From CAKZNE01 sp963976435 (GTDB taxonomy: Bacteria; Bacteroidota; Bacteroidia; Flavobacteriales; Schleiferiaceae), in assembly GCA_963976435.1 (NCBI GenBank), contig CAXBKQ010000009.1:62001-126000 (forward strand): a DNA stretch of 64,000 nucleotides, given 5' to 3'. The position numbers and the translations under genes were made by a program. The notes beneath the pieces were generated by a model. That model made no database searches. It saw nothing but the letters and a program-made list of their open reading frames with translations, and was not told the DNA's origin. Shown here in pieces: positions 43,802 through 51,973 of the stretch. The stretch's first letter is position 1. Every line of letters starts with the position of its first letter.

Positions 43802-45301
43802 GTGAAGAAGCTCGTCTTCAAAATTTTATTTCTAATTATCATCCTCATACCCCTTTGGAGCTTTTTGCTTTGGTGGTTCTGGCCCAGTAGTAGTTTTTCT
43901 GCACTGGTGATGGATAAAAGTGATGGATCGTTTCAAGATCAGAGGCAAGCGTCTCATTGGATTTTCAACAATGAAAAAATTAAAAATGAAAATTTAGGGA
44001 ATCCTACAAATCAAGAATTGGATTCAGAGTTTTCTAATTTGGATCAACTAAAAGCTGAGCAAATCGATAGTTTGGCTGAGGAATTAGAAATGATCTATTA
44101 CGTTGAGGTTTCAGATAAGGTTCCTCATCAGTTTTCGCAAGACACTTTAAATTCTCTAGACAGTTCCCAAAGTTCTTCCTTGAGTTTAGGGGATATTAGG
44201 TTATTGAAAAAGATGAAGGGTGATTCCAAGCTGCTAATTGCAGAGTTTAATGCCCTTCTCAATCCCATTTCAGATGGATCTAAACGAGAGCTGGAAAATA
44301 TTTTCCAATTAAATTTTAAAGGTTGGATTGGAAAATATTTTGAGAATATTTCGGCGACAAATCCGGAAATTCCACTTTGGATTAAGGAAGCCTATAAAGA
44401 GTTTTGGAATGAAGAGTATGCCTTTCCAGATAATGAAGGTGTAATCCTTTGTCACCAAAGTGGTAAAATTGTGGTTTTGGAATTGGGAGAAAGTTTGATC
44501 AATGCCCTACCTATGGTTCATGCCGACCTTAGTAATATGGAAAAATACCAATTGCCAAATTTTGCCGCTTTCCCATTTTGGTTTGATATTAATGAAGCCC
44601 AAAATGAGGAGGATGTTATTGCAACATTTAAGATTCAAACCAATAAAAAGGGAGATTCTATTCTTCACAAACATGGAATTCCCAATAAATTTCCGGCCAT
44701 AATCGGCCCCTCAAATTCGAGCTTTAACTATTACTTTTGTGGTGACTTTGCGGACAATCCTGTTTTAAAAAGACTATCCTATTTTAAAGGTGTTGGTCTT
44801 ATCTCTAGGTTGCTTTATACCGTTGGTGATAAATCAGATAGAAAGGCCTTTTTCTGGAATTTCTATAGACCCTTAATGATCAATATCCTTGACCAATACC
44901 GGAACCAAGAAGAAAACATCAATGATTTGGATAGTTTAAATGCTGTAGATTCGATTCCGCCTGTCTTGGATGATTATCAAAATAGAGACTCCTTAATGGA
45001 AGATTCAGAGGAATTGGATAGTCTTAACAATATTTCCAATGATGAACTTGAACAAGATTATCCGGCAAGAGTGGAAAATAATGGCCAAGGCTGGAGGATT
45101 GTTATTGCAAGTTTAAAATCAGAGGAAGGAACGAAGCGATATTTAAAAGAGCTAAACAATCCGCAGATTTCTGCAGTTTGGGTTGATTTTTTAGAGACCA
45201 ATAGAATCACATTTGGGCCATTTTCAAATCTTGGGGAAGCGCAAATAAAATATCAAGAGGTATTAAGTGCATTCCCCGAAGCTTGGATGATAAAGTTCTA
45301 A
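43802..45301 (+). CDS. Membrane-anchored protein with C-terminal SPOR-like domain
   Basis: 499 residues from the GTG at 43802; an upstream TTG frame start (43751) has no support. One N-terminal membrane helix (about 5-22, LFLIIILIPLWSFLLWWFW). A low-complexity acidic linker (about 45-110) leads to a globular domain (about 120-390) with FPFWFDINEAQ, GIPNKFPAIIGP and FYYFCGDFADN-like segments that I do not recognise. A second acidic Ser/Asp linker and a final ~75-residue SPOR-like unit (GWRIVIASLKSEEGTKRYL...GPFSNLGEAQ) follow. SPOR domains bind denuded septal peptidoglycan, so a septal role is possible; it faces ftsX. Confidence 0.75.
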   Translation: MKKLVFKILFLIIILIPLWSFLLWWFWPSSSFSALVMDKSDGSFQDQRQASHWIFNNEKIKNENLGNPTNQELDSEFSNLDQLKAEQIDSLAEELEMIYYVEVSDKVPHQFSQDTLNSLDSSQSSSLSLGDIRLLKKMKGDSKLLIAEFNALLNPISDGSKRELENIFQLNFKGWIGKYFENISATNPEIPLWIKEAYKEFWNEEYAFPDNEGVILCHQSGKIVVLELGESLINALPMVHADLSNMEKYQLPNFAAFPFWFDINEAQNEEDVIATFKIQTNKKGDSILHKHGIPNKFPAIIGPSNSSFNYYFCGDFADNPVLKRLSYFKGVGLISRLLYTVGDKSDRKAFFWNFYRPLMINILDQYRNQEENINDLDSLNAVDSIPPVLDDYQNRDSLMEDSEELDSLNNISNDELEQDYPARVENNGQGWRIVIASLKSEEGTKRYLKELNNPQISAVWVDFLETNRITFGPFSNLGEAQIKYQEVLSAFPEAWMIKF

Positions 45302-45339
45302 TTCATAGATTCCTAATTTCTTAATTTGGGAGTATACTT

Positions 45340-46107
45340 ATGAATATTGCAGTTTTTTCAGGTGCCGGTATGAGCGCTGAAAGTGGTTTAAAAACCTTTA
45401 GGGATAATAATGGTCTCTGGGAGGAATACAATGTTTACGAAGTTGCCACTCCAGAGGCTTGGGGAAAAAATCCAAAACTAGTATTAGAATTTTACAATCA
45501 AAGGCGAAGACAATTGTTGGATGCAAAACCAAATCCAGCGCATATTCTATTAGCGGATCTTGAGAAAGAACATCAGGTAAATATTATAACCCAGAATATT
45601 GACGACTTGCATGAAAGGTCTGGTTCTACTGATGTTTTACACCTACATGGAGAATTGAGAAAATCACAGAGCTCTAAATATCCAAATCTCGTTTATGAAA
45701 TTCCAAATTGGGAATTGAAAATTGGTGATGTATGTGAAAAGGGATTTCAATTGAGGCCAAATGTAGTATGGTTTGGGGAGCCCGTTCCTATGATGTACAC
45801 AGCTGAAAAAATTGTTGCCGGATGTGATCTTTTAATAGTAATTGGGACTTCCTTAAACGTTTATCCCGCTGCAGGATTGCTGCACTCAGTAAGTTCTAAT
45901 ACACCCATTTATGTAATAGACCCTGCAGATATTGATATTTCAGCTTATAAAAACTGTCGTCATATTCAAAAAAGTGCGAGTGATGGTTTAAAGAAATTAA
46001 TTCACGACTTAGAATTCAATACATTATGGGGAAAAGAATATATATTGTTATATATTTGCAGTCTCAAAGAGGGGACATTAGTCCCCTCTTTTAGTAAGAG
46101 TATATGA
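45340..46107 (+). CDS. cobB: Class III sirtuin (NAD-dependent deacylase), zinc ligands missing
   Basis: 255 residues. NAD site FSGAGMSAESGLKTFRD (6-22) and TQNIDDLHERSG (84-95), catalytic H103 in LHLHGEL. Y52 and R55 (FYNQRR) are the YxxR pair that binds succinyl/malonyl groups in SIRT5 and CobB, so it may remove acidic acyl groups. The zinc module is degenerate: the first C-x2-C is replaced around SQSSK (109-113) and the second keeps one Cys, C132 in DVCEKG. The final ~30 residues, from about FNTLWGKE, look like read-through of spacer and encode a promoter-like element and a hairpin. Overlaps rimP by 4 nt. Confidence 0.9.
   Translation: MNIAVFSGAGMSAESGLKTFRDNNGLWEEYNVYEVATPEAWGKNPKLVLEFYNQRRRQLLDAKPNPAHILLADLEKEHQVNIITQNIDDLHERSGSTDVLHLHGELRKSQSSKYPNLVYEIPNWELKIGDVCEKGFQLRPNVVWFGEPVPMMYTAEKIVAGCDLLIVIGTSLNVYPAAGLLHSVSSNTPIYVIDPADIDISAYKNCRHIQKSASDGLKKLIHDLEFNTLWGKEYILLYICSLKEGTLVPSFSKSI
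46051..46058 (+). promoter_or_regulatory. -7 promoter-like element before rimP-nusA-infB
   Basis: TATATTTG matches TAnnTTTG and lies inside the 3' end of the sirtuin ORF, 45 nt upstream of rimP. A start point near 46062 would place the following hairpin at the very 5' end of the transcript. Confidence 0.4.
46066..46092 (+). terminator. Hairpin with T-tract upstream of rimP (terminator or attenuator)
   Basis: GAGGGGAC-ATTA-GTCCCCTC, a perfect 8-bp stem flanked by AAA and TTTT, inside the last codons of the sirtuin ORF and 15 nt before the rimP ATG. It could end the sirtuin transcript or act as an attenuator for rimP-nusA-infB. Confidence 0.7.
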
Positions 46108-46568
46108 TCGATTCAGAGAAAGTTAAGGAACTAACAGAGGAAGCAATTGCTACCGAAGAGGGCTTTTTGATAGACCTGAAAATCAGTGCTGATGCGAAGA
46201 TCAAGATTTTAGTAGACCATCTCGAAGGGATGAGCGTAGAAATGCTCATGCGAATAAGTAGACATGTTGAACACAATTTAGATCGCGAAGAAAATGACTT
46301 CGCTATTGAAGTTTCTTCTCCAGGTATTGATGTTCCCTTTAGCGTAAATCAACAGTATACTAAAAATATTGGGCGTCCGGTAATTATTACCCTGCTTGAT
46401 GAAAGTAAGAAAAGTGGTGATTTGATTAAATTTGAGAATGAAGAAGTCACCATTAAATGGACTGAAAAAGTTCCTAAACCTGTCGGTAAAGGAAAAATGA
46501 AAGTTGACAGAGAGGAAGTAATTCCTTTAAAAGAGATTAAAGAAACAATTTTAGAACTAAGATTTTAA
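46104..46568 (+). CDS. rimP: Ribosome maturation factor RimP
   Basis: 154 residues; needed for 30S subunit assembly. N-terminal alpha/beta domain with FLIDLKISADAKIKILVDHLEGMS and HVEHNLDREENDFAIEVSSPGID (each in part; SSPGI at about 71-75 is the hallmark), and a C-terminal SH3-like barrel (about 85-154). It begins the rimP-nusA-infB operon found in most bacteria; nusA follows 12 nt later. Confidence 0.95.
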   Translation: MIDSEKVKELTEEAIATEEGFLIDLKISADAKIKILVDHLEGMSVEMLMRISRHVEHNLDREENDFAIEVSSPGIDVPFSVNQQYTKNIGRPVIITLLDESKKSGDLIKFENEEVTIKWTEKVPKPVGKGKMKVDREEVIPLKEIKETILELRF

Positions 46569-46580
46569 AGATTTAAGAGA

Positions 46581-47816
46581 ATGGAAAATCAGGCTATCAT
46601 AGAAAGTTTTTCCGAGTTTAAGGACGAGAAAAATATTGATAGGGTAACCTTAATGGCTATCATTGAGGAGGCTTTTCGTAATCAGCTACTTAAAAAATAT
46701 GGTACTGATGAGAATTTTGATATAATCGTAAACCCAGATAAGGGAGACCTTGAAATTTGGCAGAATAGAGTAATTGTTGCCGACGGTGAAGTTGAAGAAG
46801 ATAATCTTGAAATTGAACTTTCAGAGGCCTTGAAAATTGAGCCAGATTTTGAAGTTGGCGAAGAAGTTTCTGAAGAGGTTAAGTTAATTGACCTTGGACG
46901 GAGATTTGTTTTGGCTTTCCGCCAGAATCTCGTTCAGAAAATTCAGGAACATGATAATGGAATCATCTACAAAAAATACAAAGACCTTGAAGGAGAGATT
47001 CTTACTGGAGAAATTCACCACGTAAGACCTAGAGCTGTTATTATTTATGATGATGATCAAAACGAATTAGTTTTACCTAAAGATCAGCAAATCCAAGGGG
47101 ATTTCTATAGAAAGGGTGATACCGTCAGAGCAGTTGTAAAATCTGTAGACCTTAGAGGAAATAAGCCTGTTATTATCCTTTCTAGAACCAGTCCTAAATT
47201 TTTGGAAAAACTTTTTGAACAAGAAATTCCAGAGGTGTTTGATGGATTAATTGTAGTGAAAAAAGTGGTTCGTGAACCAGGTGATAAGGCCAAAGTTGCA
47301 GTTGAATCTTATGATGATAGAATAGACCCAGTTGGGGCTTGTGTTGGAATGAAAGGAAGTAGAATTCACAGTATTGTTCGTGAATTAGGTAATGAAAATA
47401 TTGATGTAATTAATTACACCAGCAATAACCAATTGTTTGTTCAAAGAGCTTTGAGCCCAGCAAAAATCACCTCAATTACTTTAGATGAGGAGAATTTAAA
47501 AGCAGAAGTTTTCCTAAAACCAGACCAAGTTTCTTTGGCTATTGGTAAAAAGGGGATGAACATTAAATTAGCAGGACAGCTAACCGGTTATGAAATCGAT
47601 GTTTATCGTGATGTAGATGAGGATGAGGATATCGAATTAACAGAATTCGCAGATGAAATCGAAGACTGGATTATTATTGAATTAAAAGCTAAGGGTTGTG
47701 ATACTGCTCGCAGTGTACTAGATTTAAGTGTTGAAGAACTTGTATCTAGAACAGACCTCGAAGAAGAAACTATCGAGGAAGTGAGAGGTATACTTCGATC
47801 CGAATTTGAAGAATAA
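46581..47816 (+). CDS. nusA: Transcription termination/antitermination factor NusA
   Basis: 411 residues. N-terminal RNA polymerase-binding domain (about 1-125), S1 domain (about 130-200, LTGEIHHVRPRAVIIYD), then two KH domains (about 205-345, with VGACVGMKGSRIHSIVRELG and AIGKKGMNIKLAGQLTGYEID, each in part). A short acidic C-terminal HhH-like part (about 370-405, LDLSVEELVSRTDLEEE) resembles one AR-type repeat. Modulates pausing, termination and antitermination. Second gene of the operon, 14 nt before infB. Confidence 0.97.
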   Translation: MENQAIIESFSEFKDEKNIDRVTLMAIIEEAFRNQLLKKYGTDENFDIIVNPDKGDLEIWQNRVIVADGEVEEDNLEIELSEALKIEPDFEVGEEVSEEVKLIDLGRRFVLAFRQNLVQKIQEHDNGIIYKKYKDLEGEILTGEIHHVRPRAVIIYDDDQNELVLPKDQQIQGDFYRKGDTVRAVVKSVDLRGNKPVIILSRTSPKFLEKLFEQEIPEVFDGLIVVKKVVREPGDKAKVAVESYDDRIDPVGACVGMKGSRIHSIVRELGNENIDVINYTSNNQLFVQRALSPAKITSITLDEENLKAEVFLKPDQVSLAIGKKGMNIKLAGQLTGYEIDVYRDVDEDEDIELTEFADEIEDWIIIELKAKGCDTARSVLDLSVEELVSRTDLEEETIEEVRGILRSEFEE

Positions 47817-47830
47817 AGGAAACCAAGTTT

Positions 47831-50800
47831 ATGGCAGAAAAGTCTCTAAGACTTAGTCAATTAGCAAAAGAGTGTAACACTGGTGTAAGCACCGTGATGG
47901 ACTTTTTAGCTGAGCAGGGCCTCGATGAAAAGATGAGACCCACCACCAAGATTAGTGAGGAATATATTCAGCTCACCCTGGAGAAGTTTGCCCCAGATAA
48001 AGCGAGAAAGGAAGCCTCCGAAAAGGTGAGTCAACAGAAAAAAGAGGAAAAAGAAGCCCTACGTGCGGAGAAGGAAGGTTCAACACCAGAAGTGGTGGAA
48101 GATTCTCCTGCCGCAGAGGAAAAACTGATCAAAGGAAGGGCCGGTGAATTATCAGGGCCTAAAATGATCGGTAAAATCGATTTGGATAAACCTGTAGCCA
48201 GTCCTCCAGAACCTCAATCCAAAGAAGCTGAAAAGCCAAAAGAGGAAATTCCACAAGAACCTCCTGCAGCTGAAACTCCAAGTCCTAAACCTGATTCTAA
48301 AACTGAAGCTGTTGCCGAATCTCCAGTAGAAGCGGAAAAACCGGAAGCCAAGGAAGATAAAATAGAAGAAGCCAAACCTGAACAAGCTAAACCTGAGCCT
48401 AAACCTGAACCTGTAGAGGAAAAGGAAAAAGAAGAAGTAAAGCCTGCAGCGAAAGCTGAAACCAAGGTTGCGGATGAGAAAAAGCTTGAAGTAAAAGAAG
48501 AGGTAAAACCTGAAATAACTGAAAGCCCTGCTGAAAAGACCGAAGCAGCCGAAAAGCCAGAAACTGAGGCAATTAAAACCGAGGACAGTAAAGCCTCTGA
48601 AGAAGTTGCTGAAGAAGCAACCGAGGGTAGTGGTGATGGAAAGATTACTACCAAATTTCAAAAACTTTCTGGACCTAAATTTACCGGTGAAAAGGTAGAT
48701 CTCAGCAAATTTGAAAAACCCAAAAAGAAAAAGGTTGCTAGCAGTGCAGATAGCAAAACTAGCCCTGGGAAAAAGCGACAAAGAAAAAGGATAGTTAAGC
48801 CCGGTGAGTCGAATACAAATACCGGCGGCAATAGATCAACAAATGCCGGAGGTGGAAATAGAGGTCCCCAAAGACCAGGAGCAGGAAATCGCGGTAGAGG
48901 TCGCAAGCAAGAACCAAAAAGAGAATTAACACCAGAGGAAATCCAAAAGCAAATCAAGGAAACTCTTGAAAAGCTTACCGGTGGTGGTAAAAAGAATAAA
49001 GGCGCAAAGCTTAGAAGAGATAAAAGAGACAGGCATAAGGAGCAACAAGCTCTTGATGAACTTCGTCAGGAAGAAGAAAGCAAAACTATTAAGGTAACAG
49101 AATTTGTAACCGTTAGTGAGCTGGCAAACATGATGAATGTTTCCGTAAATGAAATTATTTCTGCATGTATGTCTCTTGGGATGATGGTAACCATGAATCA
49201 AAGATTAGATGGTGAAACTCTAAACATTGTTGCCGAAGAATTTGGATATACCGTAGAATTTGTAAGTGCCGATGTAACAGATGCCATGGAGGTAATTGAA
49301 GATGCTGAAGAGGATCTTGTACCTAGAGCACCAATTGTTACTGTAATGGGTCACGTAGATCATGGTAAAACCTCACTTTTGGATTATGTTAGAAAGGCAA
49401 ATGTTATTGCCGGTGAATCTGGAGGAATAACCCAGCATATTGGAGCCTATTCTGTACAATTAGAAGGTGGGCAGCATATTACTTTCCTTGATACTCCTGG
49501 TCACGAAGCTTTTACAGCGATGAGGGCAAGGGGAGCGAAAGTTACAGATATTGCAATTATTGTAATTGCTGCAGATGATGATGTAATGCCTCAAACGAAA
49601 GAGGCTATTAGTCATGCCCAAGCTGCTCAAGTGCCTATCGTATTTGCTATTAATAAAGTAGATAGAGAAAGTGCAAACCCAGAAAGGATTAAAGAATCCT
49701 TAGCTCAAATGAACTTGTTAGTAGAAGATTGGGGTGGAAAAGTTCAGTCTCAAGAGATTTCTGCAAAAACAGGTTTGGGAATTGATGAACTTTTAGAAAA
49801 GGTATTACTAGAATCTGAATTACTAGAGCTAAAAGCCAATCCAGATAGGAATTCTAATGGTACTATCGTTGAGGCTTCCCTAGATAAAGGAAGAGGATAT
49901 TTAGCAACGATTTTAGTTCAAAATGGAACTTTGAAAATCGGAGATTATGTATTAGCAGGCCAATATAGTGGTAAGGTAAGAGCCATGTTGGATGAAAGAG
50001 GACATAGGTTAAAAGAAGCCGGCCCTGCCCAGCCAGTGAGTATTCTTGGGCTAGATGGAGCTCCACAAGCAGGTGATACTTTCACTGTAATGGATGACGA
50101 AAAGGAAGCAAAAAATATTGCAGCCAAGCGTACTCAATTACAACGTGAGCAAAGTGCTAGAAGTCAAAAGAACCTTACTCTAGAAGAAATAGGAAGACGT
50201 TTGGCAATTGGAGATTTCCAAGAGTTGAATATTATTGTAAAAGGGGATGTGGATGGTTCTATTGAAGCATTGGCAGATTCTTTACAAAAGCTTTCTACAG
50301 AAGAAATACAAGTAAATATTATTCACAAAGCTGTAGGGCAAATTAGTGAATCCGATATTTTATTAGCAGCAGCATCTGATGCTATTATTGTAGGTTTCCA
50401 AGTAAGGCCATCTGCTAGTGCAAGAAAAGTTGCAGAACGTGAAAATGTTGATATTAGATTGTACTCTATTATTTATGCTGCTATAGATGAGATTAAGGAT
50501 GCTATGGAAGGTATGCTCTCTCCAGATGTGAAAGAGGAAATCGTTTGTAATGTTGAGGTTCGCGAAACTTTCAAAATTTCTAAAGTTGGAACCATTGCAG
50601 GGTGTTTTGTTCTGGATGGTACTATTACCAGAAACACAAGAATTCGCTTAATACGTGATGGAGTTGTTGTTTATACTGGTGAACTAGGTTCTTTAAAACG
50701 CTTTAAAGACGATGTTAAGGAGGTGAAGAAAGGTTATGAATGTGGATTGAACATCGATAAGTTTAATGATATTAAAATTGGAGATATCATTGAAGGTTTT

Positions 50801-50833
50801 GAAGAAGTAGAAGTGAAAAAGACCCTAAGTTAA
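47831..50833 (+). CDS. infB: Translation initiation factor IF-2
   Basis: 1000-residue GTPase that places fMet-tRNA on the 30S subunit. An N-terminal IF2_N domain (1-50) is followed by a ~370-residue low-complexity region rich in K, E, P and A (about 55-300) and a basic Gly/Arg/Asn stretch (about 310-365), then a second IF2_N domain (about 425-475). G domain motifs: GHVDHGKT at 507-514, DTPGHE and NKVD. Domains II to IV follow to residue 1000. The long charged N-terminus is normal for Bacteroidota. Confidence 0.98.
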   Translation: MAEKSLRLSQLAKECNTGVSTVMDFLAEQGLDEKMRPTTKISEEYIQLTLEKFAPDKARKEASEKVSQQKKEEKEALRAEKEGSTPEVVEDSPAAEEKLIKGRAGELSGPKMIGKIDLDKPVASPPEPQSKEAEKPKEEIPQEPPAAETPSPKPDSKTEAVAESPVEAEKPEAKEDKIEEAKPEQAKPEPKPEPVEEKEKEEVKPAAKAETKVADEKKLEVKEEVKPEITESPAEKTEAAEKPETEAIKTEDSKASEEVAEEATEGSGDGKITTKFQKLSGPKFTGEKVDLSKFEKPKKKKVASSADSKTSPGKKRQRKRIVKPGESNTNTGGNRSTNAGGGNRGPQRPGAGNRGRGRKQEPKRELTPEEIQKQIKETLEKLTGGGKKNKGAKLRRDKRDRHKEQQALDELRQEEESKTIKVTEFVTVSELANMMNVSVNEIISACMSLGMMVTMNQRLDGETLNIVAEEFGYTVEFVSADVTDAMEVIEDAEEDLVPRAPIVTVMGHVDHGKTSLLDYVRKANVIAGESGGITQHIGAYSVQLEGGQHITFLDTPGHEAFTAMRARGAKVTDIAIIVIAADDDVMPQTKEAISHAQAAQVPIVFAINKVDRESANPERIKESLAQMNLLVEDWGGKVQSQEISAKTGLGIDELLEKVLLESELLELKANPDRNSNGTIVEASLDKGRGYLATILVQNGTLKIGDYVLAGQYSGKVRAMLDERGHRLKEAGPAQPVSILGLDGAPQAGDTFTVMDDEKEAKNIAAKRTQLQREQSARSQKNLTLEEIGRRLAIGDFQELNIIVKGDVDGSIEALADSLQKLSTEEIQVNIIHKAVGQISESDILLAAASDAIIVGFQVRPSASARKVAERENVDIRLYSIIYAAIDEIKDAMEGMLSPDVKEEIVCNVEVRETFKISKVGTIAGCFVLDGTITRNTRIRLIRDGVVVYTGELGSLKRFKDDVKEVKKGYECGLNIDKFNDIKIGDIIEGFEEVEVKKTLS

Positions 50834-50848
50834 TAGGGATTTGATAAA

Positions 50849-50887
50849 GCAAAAAAAAACCTGATTCATTGAATCAGGTTTTTTTTT
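50849..50887. terminator. Bidirectional terminator after infB
   Basis: AACCTGATTC-ATT-GAATCAGGTT is a perfect 10-bp stem between a run of A and a run of nine T. It serves infB and the convergent gene ending at 50902. Its stem resembles the terminator at 3901-3933. Confidence 0.93.
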
Positions 50888-50901
50888 GTCTCCATTAGAT
50901 T

Positions 50902-51366
50902 TTAATTTTCGATAGCTAGATCTAGCTGTTGACCTTTTTGTGCTGCTTTGCTATCCATTCCTGCTCCTAGCGCTATTCCAATTCCCATCCCAATCGGCAG
51001 GCCGATCCCTAATAAGGCAAGATTGCTAATGGCAAAGCCAAAAGCAATTCCTAGAGGTACTCCAAATACTCCCAATCCTAAAGGCATCCACATCATGGTA
51101 TAATGGCCTTTTCGCACTAGTTTCAGTTCTTTCTCTAGATGTTGGAAAATTTTTACTTGGGCCTTCCTCATAAATTGAAGAAGTTTTTTATCATCCAGCT
51201 GCTGCTCATTAATCTCCTTTAATTGATGATTTATAAACTCCACACTAGAATTGGGAATATTATGAGCTTTCAGGCTGTCCAAGATTTTATGAAAATAATC
51301 GATTTTCTTTTGAAGTTTGGTATTGGATTTCGGGTTTAAACCCTCTCTTAATTGGATAAATTCCAT
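50902..51366 (-). CDS. Hypothetical membrane protein with glycine-zipper segments
   Basis: 154 residues. The first ~90 residues are charged and helical (LNPKSNTKLQKKIDYFHKIL..., HQLKEINEQQLDDKKLLQFM), probably a coiled coil. Two glycine-rich hydrophobic segments (about 95-115 and 118-140: GLGVFGVPLGIAFGFA, GIGLPIGMGIGIALGAG) resemble glycine zippers that pack tightly in membranes. A polar tail (KAAQKGQQLDLAIEN) follows. No family recognised. Same strand as the SPOR gene 22 nt upstream, so probably co-transcribed with it. Confidence 0.7.
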   Translation of the reverse strand: MEFIQLREGLNPKSNTKLQKKIDYFHKILDSLKAHNIPNSSVEFINHQLKEINEQQLDDKKLLQFMRKAQVKIFQHLEKELKLVRKGHYTMMWMPLGLGVFGVPLGIAFGFAISNLALLGIGLPIGMGIGIALGAGMDSKAAQKGQQLDLAIEN

Positions 51367-51388
51367 AGCTTAAATTCAATTGCAAATA

Positions 51389-51796
51389 TTATAGTTTGGG
51401 CAGCTTGATGGTGGTTTTTACAATAAAACTACCGGTAAATTCATCCTGAATTTCATTCAAAAATTTTTCCGCTTCAATTTTGGTTCTAAATCTCCCAACT
51501 TGTATTCGATATTCTGGAGCTTCATAAACCATTTCTGATGGAATTTTAGGGTAGGCTTTAAAAAACTCGGACCTTTTACTGAGGCATATATTTTTTTTGC
51601 CATTATAAATCTGAACACAATAACCTTCAATACCTTCTTTAGTTTCTTCTTGATAGGTCTTCATCAAATCTTCAAAACCCTCCGGTGTTTGAATTTTGAT
51701 ATTTTGAATTTGGAGGCTGTCATTTGATTGAGCAACAATAGGATTGCTAAATTTTAAACTAAACAAAACCAACAATAGAATGGGTGATAATCTCAT
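51389..51796 (-). CDS. Secreted SPOR-domain protein
   Basis: 135 residues from the ATG at 51796 (MRLSPILLLVLFSLKFSNPIVAQ, a signal peptide); the longer frame starts with a GTG that lies in the promoter element. The mature protein is essentially a SPOR domain: GYCVQIYNGKKNICLSKRSEF, then YRIQVGRFRTKIEAEKFLNEI, the RNP-like fold that binds peptidoglycan lacking stem peptides. It diverges from actA and is a likely envelope protein rather than part of the respiratory complex. Confidence 0.82.
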   Translation of the reverse strand: MRLSPILLLVLFSLKFSNPIVAQSNDSLQIQNIKIQTPEGFEDLMKTYQEETKEGIEGYCVQIYNGKKNICLSKRSEFFKAYPKIPSEMVYEAPEYRIQVGRFRTKIEAEKFLNEIQDEFTGSFIVKTTIKLPKL

Positions 51797-51816
51797 GATC
51801 TTCGCTGCAATTTTCA

Positions 51817-51824
51817 CAAATGTA
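51817..51824 (-). promoter_or_regulatory. -7 promoter element of the SPOR gene
   Basis: The minus strand reads TACATTTG (TAnnTTTG), 20 nt upstream of the ATG at 51796. It covers the upstream GTG and so supports the shorter protein. Confidence 0.55.
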
Positions 51825-51924
51825 AGGCGATTTGGGCAACGGGCATTTAGGGTGGATTATTATTTAGAACCAATTTAAATTGTGATTGATTTATATTAAC
51901 ACTTCTTTAAACCCCTTTAAGTTT

Positions 51925-51932
51925 TAAATTTG
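51925..51932 (+). promoter_or_regulatory. -7 promoter element of the act-cox operon
   Basis: TAAATTTG (TAnnTTTG) lies 29 nt before the first possible actA ATG and 41 nt before the preferred one. This is the only good promoter candidate for the 11.5-kb operon. Confidence 0.5.
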
Positions 51933-51973
51933 CGCCCAGAAGTACGACCAGCTATATTTATATGGTATATACA

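Noticed and set aside
48180..48600. Repeated Lys-Pro-Glu codons in infB as a DNA repeat or mobile element
   Set aside because: They are imperfect protein low-complexity repeats normal for IF-2; no terminal repeats or target duplications.
48152..48957. Long minus-strand frames opposite infB (Phe/Arg-rich and Ser-rich)
   Set aside because: They mirror the K/E/P-rich low-complexity part of IF-2; composition is the complement of that region and no start or family is credible.
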